In this document: positions 1-12,600 of the stretch, in pieces | Layout of the letters: every line of letters starts with the position of its first letter | How positions within the stretch are numbered: the first letter of the stretch is position 1 | DNA from: Callorhinus ursinus | Lineage: Eukaryota; Chordata; Mammalia; Carnivora; Otariidae | Reading direction: 5' to 3' | Assembly: GCF_003265705.1 (NCBI RefSeq) | Contig: NW_020312788.1 | Span: forward strand, 4,353,151-4,417,150 | DNA length: 64,000 nucleotides | Made by a program: the position numbers and the translations under genes | Notes under the pieces: model-generated | Told to the model about the DNA's origin: nothing | The model's input: only the letters and a program-made list of their open reading frames with translations | Databases searched by the model: none

Positions 1-2025
1 AAAACAACAACAACTTAAAGGAAAATCCCTAGATATAAAGGCCAAGTTTTATCCCTGTTCTGCCCCTTATTAGCCGTACAGCTCTGGATATGATCCTTGA
101 TGCTCCTGCATCTCATTTCCTCCATCCTAATTTAAAGAAGAACAGGATTTGGATGGCCCCTCATTAGACTACTGTGAGACTCCGAGATGTAGTCAACTAC
201 AAAGCAGTGTAAACATGTAAACATGTAAAGGACCATTATTCTCACCATTCTTGGGGAACTTGTAGCACAATAGCAGTATTTTTAGCACAAGAAGGTGTCT
301 TAGGAAAGTTCTAATCCAATTCCATTTAAGAAAGGAGGAAAAAAAAATCAAGGGCGACTCACAGATTACAGATACTAGATCAATTACATATATCAAACAA
401 TACTATATTATTTTTTCATGTTCATCAATTGTGATTATAAATTCTGTCAGTTTCTAAGGAATTTTTCTCTTAGGAAAAAAGATAATTGAATAATTTACCC
501 CTAGGATTTACTTTAGAATTTTTATTAGTATATTCCCAAAATAAATTTGCATTCAATTGCACTATTCTAATACAATATGCATTGATATCACTTCTCCATA
601 TTAAATTTAAATATACAAAGGTACAGATATACATACCTTTTGTTATTCTCTTTTAAGCCACCATATACACATACTAATTGCTACTCTTGACCTATCAACA
701 ATCTGTAATGCATTATCTCACCCTCTACAATGACCCTACAAGGCAGAAGTTCCTTTTGTTGTTAATATTACTGTTATAATTTTCATCTTACCAAAAGATA
801 ACTGAGGCTTAGTGATGCTTATTATCTTATTTCAATTTAAAAAGCTCATCAATGAAAAGACCAGGTTTAGAACTCAGCTCAATCTCTCCTTTTAACTTCG
901 ACACAATCCTACCTCTCTTCAATTCCCCAGCAGCTTTGATCTACTCAGCTTTCAAATATATAAAAACACTCCACATTTTCTGACAAACTGGGAGAGATGC
1001 AAAAGTAACATCAAATATAAATATATATTCAAGGAAAGAAACAGAAACCTGATAAATCAGTGCCAATCACCAAATTCTGAATTCTGCCAGTTCAGCCAGG
1101 AAGTCAGAACGTAGATGGCCTATCCATTGTAACAAGAGAGCACTTCTGAAATATTCAAGAGCTATTAACATTGTGTTTGTCTCACTTATTGATACGAATC
1201 ATAAAATGCTAGTATCCAAAACACAGAAAACTTAAAGAACAAGCAATCCATATACTATTATCCCATTTTAGTTGTACAGATTGTATATTACCAGAACCTT
1301 GCTCCATTTAACTATAATTTATATTTAAAATAAGGTTGTTAGGATTCAGTTCCTGTCAGTTACCGCACCATTTCCTTTATTTTTTCCCCTCAGAGACTGA
1401 AAGCATTATACAAAATAAAGTTATCTTCGGATTGTGCTAGAATGTACATAAGATTGCGGGTGGCAAGCCAATATATTATTCATCCAGTTCTTAAATAATT
1501 ACTCTTTTTCATTGATCTTTACCCAATTCTCTTCAGTATCTCTTTGGAATTAAGGGGTATGGTTTGAAAGTGTTTTCTGGAGAGCCAAGACGAACAATTT
1601 CTAATTACAAAATAGATGTACATACACTGTTCTCTGGGAATAGGTTTTGTAATGCATTCATTTTTATGAATAATTTAAAACTTTCACTCTTTTTGTTTCT
1701 CTTTGCAGAGGTTTTTCTTTTCCTTTGTATAGATACAAAGATGACCTTGATTTGCTCTCCATAAATCCTCAGCACATTCCAGGGAATGTCTTTGAAACAT
1801 ATGTCTCATCTAGCTTCTTCTCTACATAGTATTTTTACAAATTGAACAATGTGCCACCTTGAAAACCCTGAGCAAAGCACCTTATATGATTTACTACCGC
1901 TTATTCTTAGAGCTCACTGCAACTGGCGAAAATCAAAAACTACTGTGTTTGATTCTAACTCAGATAATGATCAGACGACATCTAATAATTCATGTACTCT
2001 TTCATTTTTTTTCTATAGCACCTAT
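1..2025. other. Anonymous AT-rich non-coding sequence
   Basis: Apart from a weak MIR-like stretch near 690-900 I recognise no gene, RNA or transposon here. Open frames are short (60-115 codons), lack recognisable domains, and the longest (1859-2203) runs into a SINE, so I treat them as chance frames. Confidence 0.6.
690..900 (+). repeat. MIR-like ancient SINE (diverged)
   Basis: The order of words matches the MIR core and 3' part: a CCCTACAAGGCAG-like segment, then a run like 'ATTTT..AC..ATAACTGAGGCTTAG', then a 'AAGACCAGGTTTAGAACTCAG' equivalent of the MIR 'gagccgggattcgaacccag' word. Divergence is high, as expected for a family active before the placental radiation. The boundaries are approximate. 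It could be another CORE-SINE. Confidence 0.5.
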
Positions 2026-2036
2026 TAGAGTTTATT

Positions 2037-2250
2037 TGATTTTTTTAAAGATTTTGTTTATTTATTTGACAGAGAGAAAGAGAGACAGCAAGAGAGGGAA
2101 CACAAGCAGGGGGAGTGGGAGAGGGAGAAGCAGACTTCCCTCAGAGCAGGGAACCCGATGTGGGGCTCAGTGCGGGGTTCGATCCCAGGACCCTGGATCA
2201 TGACCTCAACTGAAGGCAGATACTTAATGACTGAGCCATCCTGGAGCCCC
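2037..2250 (-). mobile_element. CAN-SINE (tRNA-Lys-derived carnivore SINE), reverse
   Basis: Read on the minus strand this is a full-length CAN-SINE: tRNA-like head ending at 2250 ('gctccaggatggctcag', diverged from the usual cctgggtggctcag), B-box region, CT-rich body and a tail that appears on the plus strand as TTTTTTAAAGATTTTG. It is flanked by an 11-bp target-site duplication with one mismatch, TAGAGTTTATT (2026-2036) and TACAGTTTATT (2251-2261). The mutated head ('ctggagcccc' for 'caggcgcccc') suggests an older copy. It was mobilised by L1 proteins and has no coding capacity. Confidence 0.92.
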
Positions 2251-2261
2251 TACAGTTTATT

Positions 2262-3720
2262 GCAGTAAGATACTTCTAGAATTATATTCTTTTTGTAGGA
2301 CTATTTTTTTTTTTAAATTTTGGTTCTTCCTGTAAGCACAACAAAATGCAACTGTCTCATGAAAAGAAATTAAATATAAACATGTTGCTGTTCTTTCAAC
2401 ATTATTTTGATTCTGAATCATTTTCTCTAAGGTTACCTGTTTCCTCTCTGCTATAATTAATAATTTATCAGTATTCAAATTGCATTTTGAGTTATGTCTT
2501 TCATAATCCAGACCACAACTTTGCCCTATGTGACTATTGCCAAATGTTTCCATAAGCCAGAACTTCCTTGAGAAATTTTAACAATGGTTTCATTGTTTCA
2601 TCCTAACTATGACTTAGAGAACTGTATAGATGTTAAGTCTTCATTTAGAGGTAGGCAACAATGAGGTTTAGAGTTGCTTTTATCATAAATTGTAGCAATT
2701 TATTACTTTTTCCCCCATAGTTAATTTATCTTATACTTTGGTTTCTTGTAGCATTGTTTAACAATGGTATTTCAATAAGATAAATACATTTGACTATGAC
2801 AGCAAATAATATCTATTACTTCCTTGGTGAATTCCTTCATAACAACAGAATGGAAGACATTACTGGAATGTGAGAAGACATCAAACCTATTCTGTTCTAT
2901 GGTGAGGTTCAACATGGTAACTTAGGTAGCAAGATAAATCAACAAGAAAAATTGATGTGAGGATTAGATTTCAGGTAAAACTATGCTGCAGATGAAGAAT
3001 GTCAGTACCATTTAAACTGAGTTAAATAATCTGAAACTAAGTTACAAACTGAACTAGTCTTAAATACAGCTTACCACAGTATCTTATACATAGGGAATAC
3101 CCCCTTATTCTTTTGTTGAGTGGACTTTGCAAATAGCTAGAAAATTTGCCTAGAAATCAGTTCTCTAACTCCACAATTAAAGAGGCTGTGTATTAAAGTT
3201 TGCTTATAATTTCTAAGTATTCAATTCTTAATTCTAATCTGTATTTGCACCATAGTCAACACTAAATGATTTCAATACTATGAACTCCTGAGCTCAGTAT
3301 GACTTCCTACAAAATATTTTCCTTCGTGTTTCAAATCTTAGTAAAACCCAGTTTAGAAAGAGTTGAATCAACTGAATTTATTTCATTCAAATAGAATTAT
3401 GCAATTTTTCCCTCAAAATATAACTTCTCAGACATTTTAGGTATTGGTTGTTTCTGTAAAATAAATTTTTAAAAAAGCTTTTCCATCCCTCTTATTGTAC
3501 TCATTGTGGGTCATAAATAACAATTTATTGTTTATAATTCCAGTGTCGCTCTCTATATACTTCCTCATGACTCTCAAAGCAAAAGAATCAATGCAAACAT
3601 AATGGCAAAAACTGAAAACAAGTTAAGAAAATTCATTGCAAAATGAGATAAATGAAGTGGTAATGCTAATCAAATCAGCCAAGAAATTAGGTTTTTATTT
3701 TTTAAATGAATATTTAATTT
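2262..3720. other. Anonymous non-coding sequence
   Basis: No recognisable gene or repeat. Short reading frames only, including a 98-codon minus-strand frame at 2257-2553 without a recognisable motif. Confidence 0.55.
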
Positions 3721-3721
3721 T

Positions 3722-4445
3722 ATAATTGTTTTAGATTTACATAAAAGTTGCAAAGATAGCACAGAGTTCTCTCACCCACTTTCCCATATTGTTAATATTT
3801 TATATTACATAGCACATTTGCCAGAACCAGGAAACCAGTCTTAGCACATTCCATTTAACTAAACACCATTTGTTATCTGGATTTCACTAGTTTTTCTATT
3901 GATGTCTACCCTCCCCCCACATCTAGAATCCTACTTAATATAAAGGATCCCATCCAGAATGTTGCATTCTATTTAGTCATCATATCACCTTAGCCTCATC
4001 TGATCTGAGACAGTTTCTTAGCCACTATATTTTTTTTAATGACACCGACAATTTTAAGGAGTACTAGTCAATTATTTTGTAGAATGCTCTCAATTTGAGT
4101 TTATGTGATGCTTTCCTCATGATTAGACTGATGTTAGGGATTTGGAGGAAGAATATATCACAGAGGTAAATGCTCTTCTCATCCTATCCTATCACTGTTA
4201 CATGGTATCAACATGAGTTATCACTGGTGTTAACCTTGATCACTTAGCTCACATAGTCCTTACAAGGTTTTTCCACTATAGAGGTAATACTTATTTCCAC
4301 ACTCTATTTCTTGGAAACAAGCTACCAAATGTAGCCCACACTCAAGGAGGCAGGGGGTTAAGTTCTACATACTGGTAGGGGCCGTATCTCAAAAATTATT
4401 TGGAATTCTTCCATAAGGAAGTTTTATCTCTTCTCCCTCATTTAA
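3722..4445. mobile_element. Ancient L1M/L1ME 3' segment
   Basis: The stretch carries the ordered words of an old mammalian L1 3' region: ACATAAAAGTTGCAAAGATAG, 'AGAGTTCTCTCACCCACTTTCC', 'GGATCCCATCCAGAATG', 'TTTAGTCATCATATCACCTTAG', 'GACAGTTTCTTAG', 'TTTTGTAGAATGCTCTCAATTTG', 'CTCATGATTAGACTGATGTTAGGG', and the 'GGAATTCTTCCATAAGGAAG' end. It is diverged by many substitutions and small indels and has no open frame. I am confident of the family level (ancient L1) but not of the subfamily or of the strand. Confidence 0.7.
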
Positions 4446-6279
4446 CCATGAATCCTAGCTTTCATGGAACAAAATGCTAATCTGGCAAAATGAGGAAGAG
4501 AAGAACATTTTCAGATAACTTTTCTTTGAGTAAAGAAGAGACCTTAGAAAGTGTGGTTTTTCCTTTGAAATTCTCAACAGGTACAAAAAAGATTTGGAAA
4601 CTAGTTCTACCATTTTGTAATAATAGCACAGGAGAAGAAGAAAAAAGAGAAGACATTAAGATCACCATCACCATTCTTAAACACACATGCGTATACCAAT
4701 GATGGCCTTTAAGTATTTTTATAGAAGGATAAAAGACCTTACATGTCAAAATACTTCACAAATACTGTATTTTCAGGTCAGTTTCTCTAAGAAAAATGTC
4801 AACATTTAGTCATCCATCAGTTTCCAGTAACATCTGGTATGCACCCTAATGCACACTGTTGAATACTCGATCTTCCCTCTACAAACCTTTGCCAAGACAG
4901 ACTGCTTAACTATCCTTATCTATTCCAAACTCCACATCCTTTGGAGGACTTATTGTGTTCACAGTCCTATCCCAAACTCCGAAATGTCATCTAACATTAT
5001 CTCAGAATCGAGGGGAACACACATAAGACAGAGGATATAAAATACTTCATTTACTTCTAGATCGGTTATAGAACCAAATAGGGCAAAGCTTTTTGTGTCT
5101 TTGGCACCTACATTTTTCAAGGAAAAACAGTTGGAGGGAATTAGTAGTAGGAAACAAAGCATCGATTATGCCTGCTGGTCTCTCATTTTACAGACTGGGA
5201 GCTGAATTTCAGACAAGGGACTATGACTAGCAAAGACTCGGCAGAACCAAGATTAGAAAAGAGCTCCCACTTCTTACAACCCACAATTCTTAAACAGAAT
5301 AAATGTGCTAAAAAAAAAAAAGACTTTTATTATATCAAATAATTTGAGCACTATAATAGGCAATGTTTTATCAGCCACTATGAGAATTTGTCCAATTAGT
5401 GAAGCAGAAGAAAATAACTTATGTACTTTGGTGATGTTTGCAAATGTTTTCAATTGTCTTTTAGCTCAAAAGAACTGGGGATTAAATTAAATGGTGGCTA
5501 GCAGCCTGAAAGGATTTAACACTCTCTACAAAGTGAGACAATCACAGATTCAAGATACCTACCTGAAGAGGAACAAATTCAGTATAATAATGATTATTAT
5601 ACTCAACCCTTTGCTTCAAGTCAGGTTCAGCTGCTTTGGCTTTATTCTTGCACTACATTTTTATTGCATAATAAAATAAATTTTCATTTGCATATTTTCC
5701 CCAAACTTCCTCGCTACAGTGAATGTTCTTTTCTCTTTCTCTTACCAAGTAATCACGTTCAGTCAACAGCAAAAGACACCAGAAAACTCAACTTCTCAAC
5801 CTCAAAGACCTTCAGCAAGAATCAGAGGTTATACATTAATTCCAGGAGAGGCAAATTGATTTTAAGGTCCTTATTAATCAGGTGAAAGAGGAAATGCATT
5901 ATTCTTGATGACAAATGCATAATGGTTTAGGATCTCATCCTACGGTATGCTTTGGGCATTCTACCACAGAATTACACAAACTGAAAATTTTATTCCTATT
6001 TATTCATCAATAACAAAAAAACCATTACTCAACCAAATGAAAATTTAAACATGTAATTAGGTTTAACCTTTAAGGTCCCTCTGCCTTCTTTCTTCCAGTC
6101 ATGTTTTTAAGTTATAGGGTTTTTATAGGCACTTATAACTTAGCTCTAAGAGGGTCTTCATATATTTATGGGCATGGTAAAGATTTCAATGTCAGGGATC
6201 CTGAGCAATATTTGATACATGCAGAAAACAAAAAGTGTCCATCCAGGTGCAACTGAGTGAGCCAAGGGATCTGCCATAC
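4446..6279. other. Anonymous non-coding sequence, possible weak MIR at 5180-5290
   Basis: The only repeat-like signal is at 5180-5290, where 'CATTTTACAGACTGGGAGCTGAATTTCAGACAAGGGACT' resembles the MIR core word order (ttttacagatgaggaaactgag...). Overlapping frames at 4477-4749 and 4490-4702 on opposite strands show no domain and are probably chance. Nothing else is recognised. Confidence 0.45.
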
Positions 6280-6906
6280 CATGCAGCCATTCACAGTTTA
6301 AAGCTTGCCATTTGCAATGACATAGACGGAACTGGAGGGTATTATGCTGAGCGAAATCAGTCAATCAGAGAAAGACATGTATCATATGATCTCACTGATA
6401 TGAGGAATTCTTAATCTCAGGAAACAAACTGAGGGTTGCTGGAGTTGGTGGGGGATGGGAGGGATGGGGTGGCTGGGTGATAGACATTGGGGAGGGTATG
6501 TGCTGTGGTGAGCGCTGTGAATTGTGTAAGACTTTGAATCACAGACCTGTACCTCTGAAACAAATAATACATTATATGCTAAAAAAAAAAAGAAGAAGAA
6601 GATAGCTGGAGGGGAAGAGTGAAGGGGGGCAAATCAGAGGGGGAGACGAACCATGAGAGACTATGGACTCTGAAAAACAAACTGAGGGTTCTAGAGGGGA
6701 GGGGGGTGGGGGGATGGGTTAGCCTGGTGATGGGTATTGAGGAGGGCACGTTCTGCATGGAGCGCTGGGTGTTATGAACAAACAATGAATCATGGAACAC
6801 TGCATCAAAAACTAATGATGTAATATATGGTGATTAACATAACAATAAAAAATAAAAAAAACTAATGATGCAATATATGGTGATTAACATAACATAATAA
6901 TAAAAA
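6280..6906 (+). mobile_element. Young carnivoran L1, 5'-truncated 3' end with two-module 3' UTR
   Basis: It begins near the ORF2 C-terminal coding words ('TTGCCATTTGCAATGACATAGACGG', 'TATTATGCTGAGCGAAAT') and continues through the 3' UTR. The 3' UTR contains two related modules separated by an internal A-run at 6581-6597. Each module has 'AAACAAACTGAGGGTT', a G-rich tract and a 'GGTGATGGGTATT/GGTGATAGACATT...GGAGGG' word. The tail (TGATTAACATAACA then A-rich) is itself duplicated with a 50-bp period. The 5' limit is uncertain. A possible target-site duplication is TCAGGG near 6190 and 6912, which would put the true 5' edge near 6200. Non-coding relic. Confidence 0.9.
6807..6906 (+). repeat. 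50-bp duplicated L1 3' tail
   Basis: The segment ACTAATGATG(T/C)AATATATGGTGATTAACATAACA is present at 6811 and again at 6861, a 50-bp period, with an A-rich spacer. It lies at the extreme 3' end of the L1 at 6280-6906. This may be a template-slippage duplication during target-primed reverse transcription or a later tandem duplication. Confidence 0.9.
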
Positions 6907-8014
6907 AATAAGTCAGGGGACTGTGTCTCTCTGGAAGAGAGAACACATTCCATGGAAGATAAAAGGAATGAGGACAAAATGCCAATCCTGTAAAATTATC
7001 AGGGCTGTAGTCAGCTCAATTTAAATCCCATGCTCTTGTTCACCTGTCTACACTTGAGCGGGTCTGGGGAAAGAAAGAGAGATTGAGGAAGAGTTGAGGG
7101 AATGGGTTCTAGTCAGAAAATGCAAGAAAGGCAAAAAGTATTCCATTCTTGTCTTGTCTGACCTAATAAAAAATAGTGGAATAGTCAAAAAAGGCAGCAT
7201 GTGTAGCATTGAACAGGGACAGGTGTTAACAGGCACTCAACCATCAGAGACCTATCGGTCCCAACAGGCTTTAGTCCTTTGTCTAAGAGAAACCCCACCA
7301 TACACAAAAGGGTAAAGATGGTGAGTAGTCCCTGGTAATCATTCATTCATAACATTTCCTAGTCTCTTTGCATCTTAGGTAGGTGGAAATGAGGATATAA
7401 TCATAACAGAATCCACCATGCACTCTGGTCAGTGGCTCAGAGCTTCATCTTGGCACCACCAAATGAACTGAAACAAAAAGCCAAATGAATCATCTGACTG
7501 CATTTTCAACACACTGTGCTATCCTAAGTGGAAACTGTTTAGGTTAAACTGCTCTCCCAATGTTATCTTCAGGGAATGCATAAATCTATTTTCCTCCTAT
7601 GCTTGAAATTGATTAATGTTGAAATACAGCCATTCATCTTCAAGACTGAGTATACTTAGAAACCAAAAGCTTTTTAAGTTAAGATTCAAAACTTAATGGG
7701 GGGTGTTTTCTGCTCTAACGGTGTATCCAATTTTCCTGGCTATGGCTTTATCATCATCAAAACTGTTTATACTTGAGTGAATATTGTACAAAGAAAGTTA
7801 GCCACTTGCATAGTTTCTGCCTTCAAGAGACGGTAAAATAGAAACAATAGAAACTGTGTATGTGAACAAATTACTATGGCAATTCAAAAAACACACTATG
7901 TGTCAGTTATTTCCAAGTGACTCTTAAGAATATACATTTCTATCATTCACAGACTTTTCTAAAGCTTTGCACATTTTCTCCCATCCTAGTTATCAGCACA
8001 TCTCTCCACTGTAC
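6907..8014. other. Anonymous non-coding sequence
   Basis: Between a young L1 and a diverged L2. Reading frames at 7048-7236 (minus) and 7094-7315 (plus) overlap each other in opposite strands and carry no motif I recognise. Confidence 0.55.
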
Positions 8015-8860
8015 CATCCACGCTAGAAGGCTGAGAATAATTCTAGACTTTCCTTCTTTAACCTCTTATATTCATATTAACTTTGCCTAATTGAATGGAC
8101 TGTCTAGAAATTGTTTCGACTAATCTCAACTTCTACTTCCATTGTCTTAGCCCTTGCCCTTATTTCTGTCCTGGAGTTTTTAATATCTTTCTACTTTGTC
8201 TAGCTAAGGAGCTAGACACTCAATCTATGTACAATACAACTAGAGCAAAATTTCTAAAATAAATAATAATTATTGAACTTCTCAGCTTAAAATCCTCCAA
8301 TGGTACACCATTACCTCGAGAGTAAAGCCCAAAGAGCTTTCATGGAAAATTATCCTTGTTCCTTCCTAGCTTCCCTCTCCTGTTACCACCTTTCCACCTG
8401 CACCAAGAATTCCAAGCATACCAAACTTTCTACAGTGTCTTAAATGTTCCACACATTTTCCTCCCTCTCATCTTTAACCATACCTTCTCTGTTGCCTAAA
8501 TTATCTCCCATTTCTTACTTCTCCAATAAATTCTCCCCTACCAACATATACCTTCATATTCATGAAAAACCTTTACTCTTTGTTCAATACTGAATTCAAA
8601 TATCCTCTTCCAGAAGCATTCCATGATAACTCCAGGGGACACGTTATATGCTCCCTTAGATAATTGTTCCTACCTCTTCTTCATCACATACTACATTGTG
8701 GTAATCAGATGTTCTCATGGCTGTAATCAGATGTTCTCATGACTGTCTCTGTCCCCTGCTTTGTTCTATTTATCTTTGTATCAACAGCACATAATTGGTA
8801 CCTAATTCATGTCTGATGGATGAATAGATGAGTGAATAAATGGATGGATGAATCTTGCCT
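8015..8860 (+). mobile_element. L2 LINE, diverged 3' region
   Basis: The order of words follows the L2 3' end: 'CTTAAAATCCTCCAATGGTACACC' (L2 'cttaaaacccttcaatggctccc'), 'AGAGTAAAGCCCAAAGAGC', a C/T-rich body, 'AATATCCTCTTCCAGAAGCATTCC', and the terminal TGGATGAATAGATGAGTGAATAAATGGATGG repeat typical of L2 tails. Heavily mutated, no coding frame. Active before placental radiation, so this marks old DNA. Confidence 0.75.
8701..8744. repeat. 22-bp imperfect tandem duplication inside L2
   Basis: GTAATCAGATGTTCTCATGG followed by CT at 8701-8722 is repeated at 8723-8744 with one substitution (GGCT to GACT). A small post-insertion duplication. Confidence 0.9.
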
Positions 8861-9089
8861 GGCTATGTAATAGGACATACTTATTGGTTAAATATTTTAA
8901 TTAACAGGATTTTTTAAAAAATTAGAATACAATATACACTGAAAATATCACTTCTTTATAAAATCTATTAGCATGGAATTGTTAAATATCTATTAATTGA
9001 ATAAACACTGGTAAATAGTCAAAGAACTCTCCATCACACTGGCACAGCATGTGGCTCTAAATGCTTACTCTATTTAAATGTCTGTTTGA

Positions 9090-9630
9090 TGACCTGGATG
9101 GAACTGGAGGGTGTTATGCTGAGTGAAATAAGTCAATCAGAGAAAGACATGTATCATATGACCTCACTGATATGAGGAATTCTTAATCTCAGGAAACAAA
9201 CTGAGGGTTGCTAGAGTGGGGAGGGGGTAGGAGGGATGGGGTGGCTGGGTGATAGACATTGGGGAGGGTATGTGCTATGGTGAGCACTGTGAATTGTGCA
9301 AGACTGTTGAATCACAGATCTGTACCTCTGAAACAAATAATGTAATATATCTTAAGAAAAAAAAAAAAAGAAGAAGATAGCAGGAGGGGAAGAATGATGG
9401 GGGAGAAATCGGAGGGGGAGACAAACCATGAGAGACAACGGACTCTGAGAAACAAACTGAGGGTTCTAGAGGGGAGGGGGTGGGGGGATGGGTTAGCCTG
9501 GTGATGGGTATTAAAGAGGGCACGTTCTGCGTGGAGCACTGGGTGTTATGCACAGACAATGAATCATGGAACACTACATCAAAAACTAATGATGTAATGT
9601 GATTAACATAATAAAAAATTAAAATTAAAA
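9090..9630 (+). mobile_element. Young L1, 5'-truncated, two-module 3' UTR, 14-bp TSD
   Basis: The element starts in the last ORF2 codons ('GACCTGGATGGAACTGGAGG') and runs through both 3' UTR modules, with an internal A-run at about 9356-9369, to an A-rich tail. It is flanked by a perfect 14-bp target-site duplication AAATGTCTGTTTGA at 9076-9089 and 9631-9644, so the ends are firm. It is a close relative of the L1 at 6280-6906 and of the minus-strand copy at 27429-28162. The coding capacity is limited to a short C-terminal ORF2 remnant. Confidence 0.96.
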
Positions 9631-9644
9631 AAATGTCTGTTTGA

Positions 9645-12600
9645 GTCCAATTTTAGATGTATTAAAGACAAGATAATGCTTTCCTATAAAAAAAGCGCTT
9701 CTCAAAAATGTGTCCTTTTTATTTTGTAGTGAAGTATAATCCTACCTCATAAACCTACTTAACCTTGTCCATCTGCACATCCTCTTCTAGGAAAAACTCC
9801 TCTCTTTATTTTGAAAACTAAAGCTCTGTATTCGCACAGCTTCCCAACTTGTAATTAGGGATGGAAGGCTGCAAAGGCATACTTGATCAGAGAGGGACCA
9901 GAGGAAAGGATAGGAGGTGTCTGAAGGGAGATCAGGCTCGCGTAAGGGAAGGAAGGTGGTGGAAACATTAAGAACCAAAAATAAAGGGCACCCCCTTGGC
10001 ACAATTCTGGGGCACCAATTAATTACTGTGAATGGTCTACATACAGGTGACTAGGGGCTGGTCTGGTTATGCTTTCCTTCTGTGTATCTCTACATTCTAA
10101 ATATCCTCAAAGTTTCTTTACTTACACTTTTCAAGGACAAAAAAAAATAAATCCAAGATTTCTAAAATTTACCAAGTAGTAGTTTAAAAATTTTGATAGA
10201 ATGGTACTTTTAATTTTTCCAAATAAAAGTATTAAGAAGAAAACAACTTCCATCTATTATCAGCAACAATTCCTAAAATGCTTTAACACACAAAAGGATT
10301 TAATGCAAAATGTCTTAGTGAAGATGACTGGAATGAAATTAACTATGAAAAACCAAGTCCATTTCTTGTGGATGAGGGAGGACTTCATCCTAAAGACTGA
10401 GTTTTGGCTACGATGCCTCTAAGGATGGAAGCAGGCAAAGATTCCACCTGTCAAGAAAGACAAGTTACAGATAAATCAATTACTCAAGAAGATAGAGGGA
10501 AATATAAGGAGATCCAAATACAGAAGTCATGTTCTTGGATTTACTAATGATGATGTTTTGTTAAGTGTCAAGAAGGTCTCTTCTGATAAATGGGGTCCAA
10601 AAGAAGATGTATAATAAATAAAGTAATACCATAAGGTTCACAAGTACACATTTTGCTTTTAAGAACTCTACAATCAGCACTCCTACTTTGCTTGGTCAGC
10701 TCCACTTTCCCAGTCCATCATTGGACATTTATTTCAAATCCTACCCTTCAGTGAAGCTTGTGTGAACCCTACTTCTCCAGGTAACACTTAACTTCACCTT
10801 CCTTTTCTTAAAGATGAAATCAAAACTACCTTTTCCCCTTTCAGGTAGACACCCAAACAAACCACCAGCATTATGATAATTTAAGACTCAACTAATGCAG
10901 TAATTTAGAAATAACAACTTCTCTGAACTCTGCAATTCAATTTGATTTGCAATCCAAATTGTTTATAAAGGTGAAGATGGAGCCTTCTTAATGCTATGTA
11001 TATAACACCCTTAGAATAATGCCTCTAATGTCAACATATATGCTTTTTGAAAGATGTTGACTACTAGTATCATGCTAAATAAAACATGAATTATTAAATC
11101 TGCAGTTTTTTTTACCTACCATTTTGTTACAGAACTTTGTGTGGACTAAGCGCTAACGTGGCTGTCACACGCTTACTATTTTTTACTCTGAGATAAGCAT
11201 GACCACAGCATAAAGCGAATGGAGAGCTGCTTCACTAAGATCACATGCCTGAGGCACTCATTCAGTATACTTCTGTACTTCCAAAAGGATTCTCTGAACC
11301 TTAGCTTTACCCAGCTCCTGAATTTACCCACCTCTACCATCTCACATGCATATATCTGAATTAATCCATCTAGAACAAAAAGGAAATAACAAATGGACAA
11401 ATAAATGTAAGCTTTGAAAACAGATAAAAGAGCTTCAGAACCTTGGATCAGTCATCTAACTTGGGTGAGCCTCCGTCTTCTCAAACTTAATTGAGAGTAT
11501 CATTTGTGTTTCTCTACAGGGTCGCTCTGCAGCTTGAAAGTGATCATACATATGCTAGCATTATAGAATGTTTATTTCTATCTTTCTTACAGCTTTGGGA
11601 ATTTCAAATCTTTTTGACAGAGAGATCTCTGATTCACTGGAAAGCAAAAGTTTGAGGACTAGACATCATTTATAACATCATTCTTTGGTTGAATACTATA
11701 CAGTATGAAAATGTAGTAGTAAGGAAAATAATTGGGTCATTGAAAAAAGAAAAAAACAGGTTCATTCTAAGTTCTGTGCAGTATTTCTGAGAAATGGTAG
11801 CAAAAGAGTCTGAGTAATCCCAGGGAGAGCAGGTTTCTTGGTAAAGTAGCAGCAGACAGGGTGACATGAGTTTACCGAACGTACTGTTGTCGTCTTAGCT
11901 TGGGATACCTTAGCCTCAAAGGCTAACAACCCTGATTTTGTCTGTCTGTGACCTAAATCCCTATCTAGGAACAGACTCCCACTAACTCAGGAGATTTGAG
12001 TTTAAAACCAGAATTCCAAATTATTTTAGAGAATTATCTTTGTTGAGATGAAAGATACTGGGCTTCTCTCTTTCACGTGTACTTACCACCCTATAGGCAA
12101 TTCTAGAGAATGCCAAATTAGAACCTGGGTATAAGTTTGTTAATTTAACATGAAAACTCTAATCTATAATTGCCAAAAGGCACTGGACAGGCGGAATTCT
12201 GCAGTCAATATGCTATCTCCTGGAAAGCAAGCTTCAGGGAAAGCTAAATCATGAATGGTTAATTGCCTGGTGAGTATGTGATCAGAATAAGTGAAGAGTG
12301 TGACCCAATACCATTAAACCTTTGAACCATAAAAAGAAAGTTTATACTTTATCACTTCATTCTGGAGTCATAACTGCCGCCTGGACCAGACAGATGGTAT
12401 GTTCTTAAGCAATATACTCTTGCTCTATGGGCAGCTTCAGCTAGTATTGGCCTCTTGCTATGAGTCCATGACTGATCAACCTCCCTGCCATCTATTACAG
12501 CCCTTCAGGAATGTACATTAACACCTGCCATCCAAGGACAGGCAGATCTTACAGCCTGGGACCTGTTGCCTCTATACTGTAACAGCATTGCTCTACTTTT

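Noticed and set aside
1859..2203. 114-codon plus-strand frame as a candidate gene
   Set aside because: Its second half is the reversed CAN-SINE (arginine/serine-rich translation of the GA-rich body), so it is a repeat artefact.
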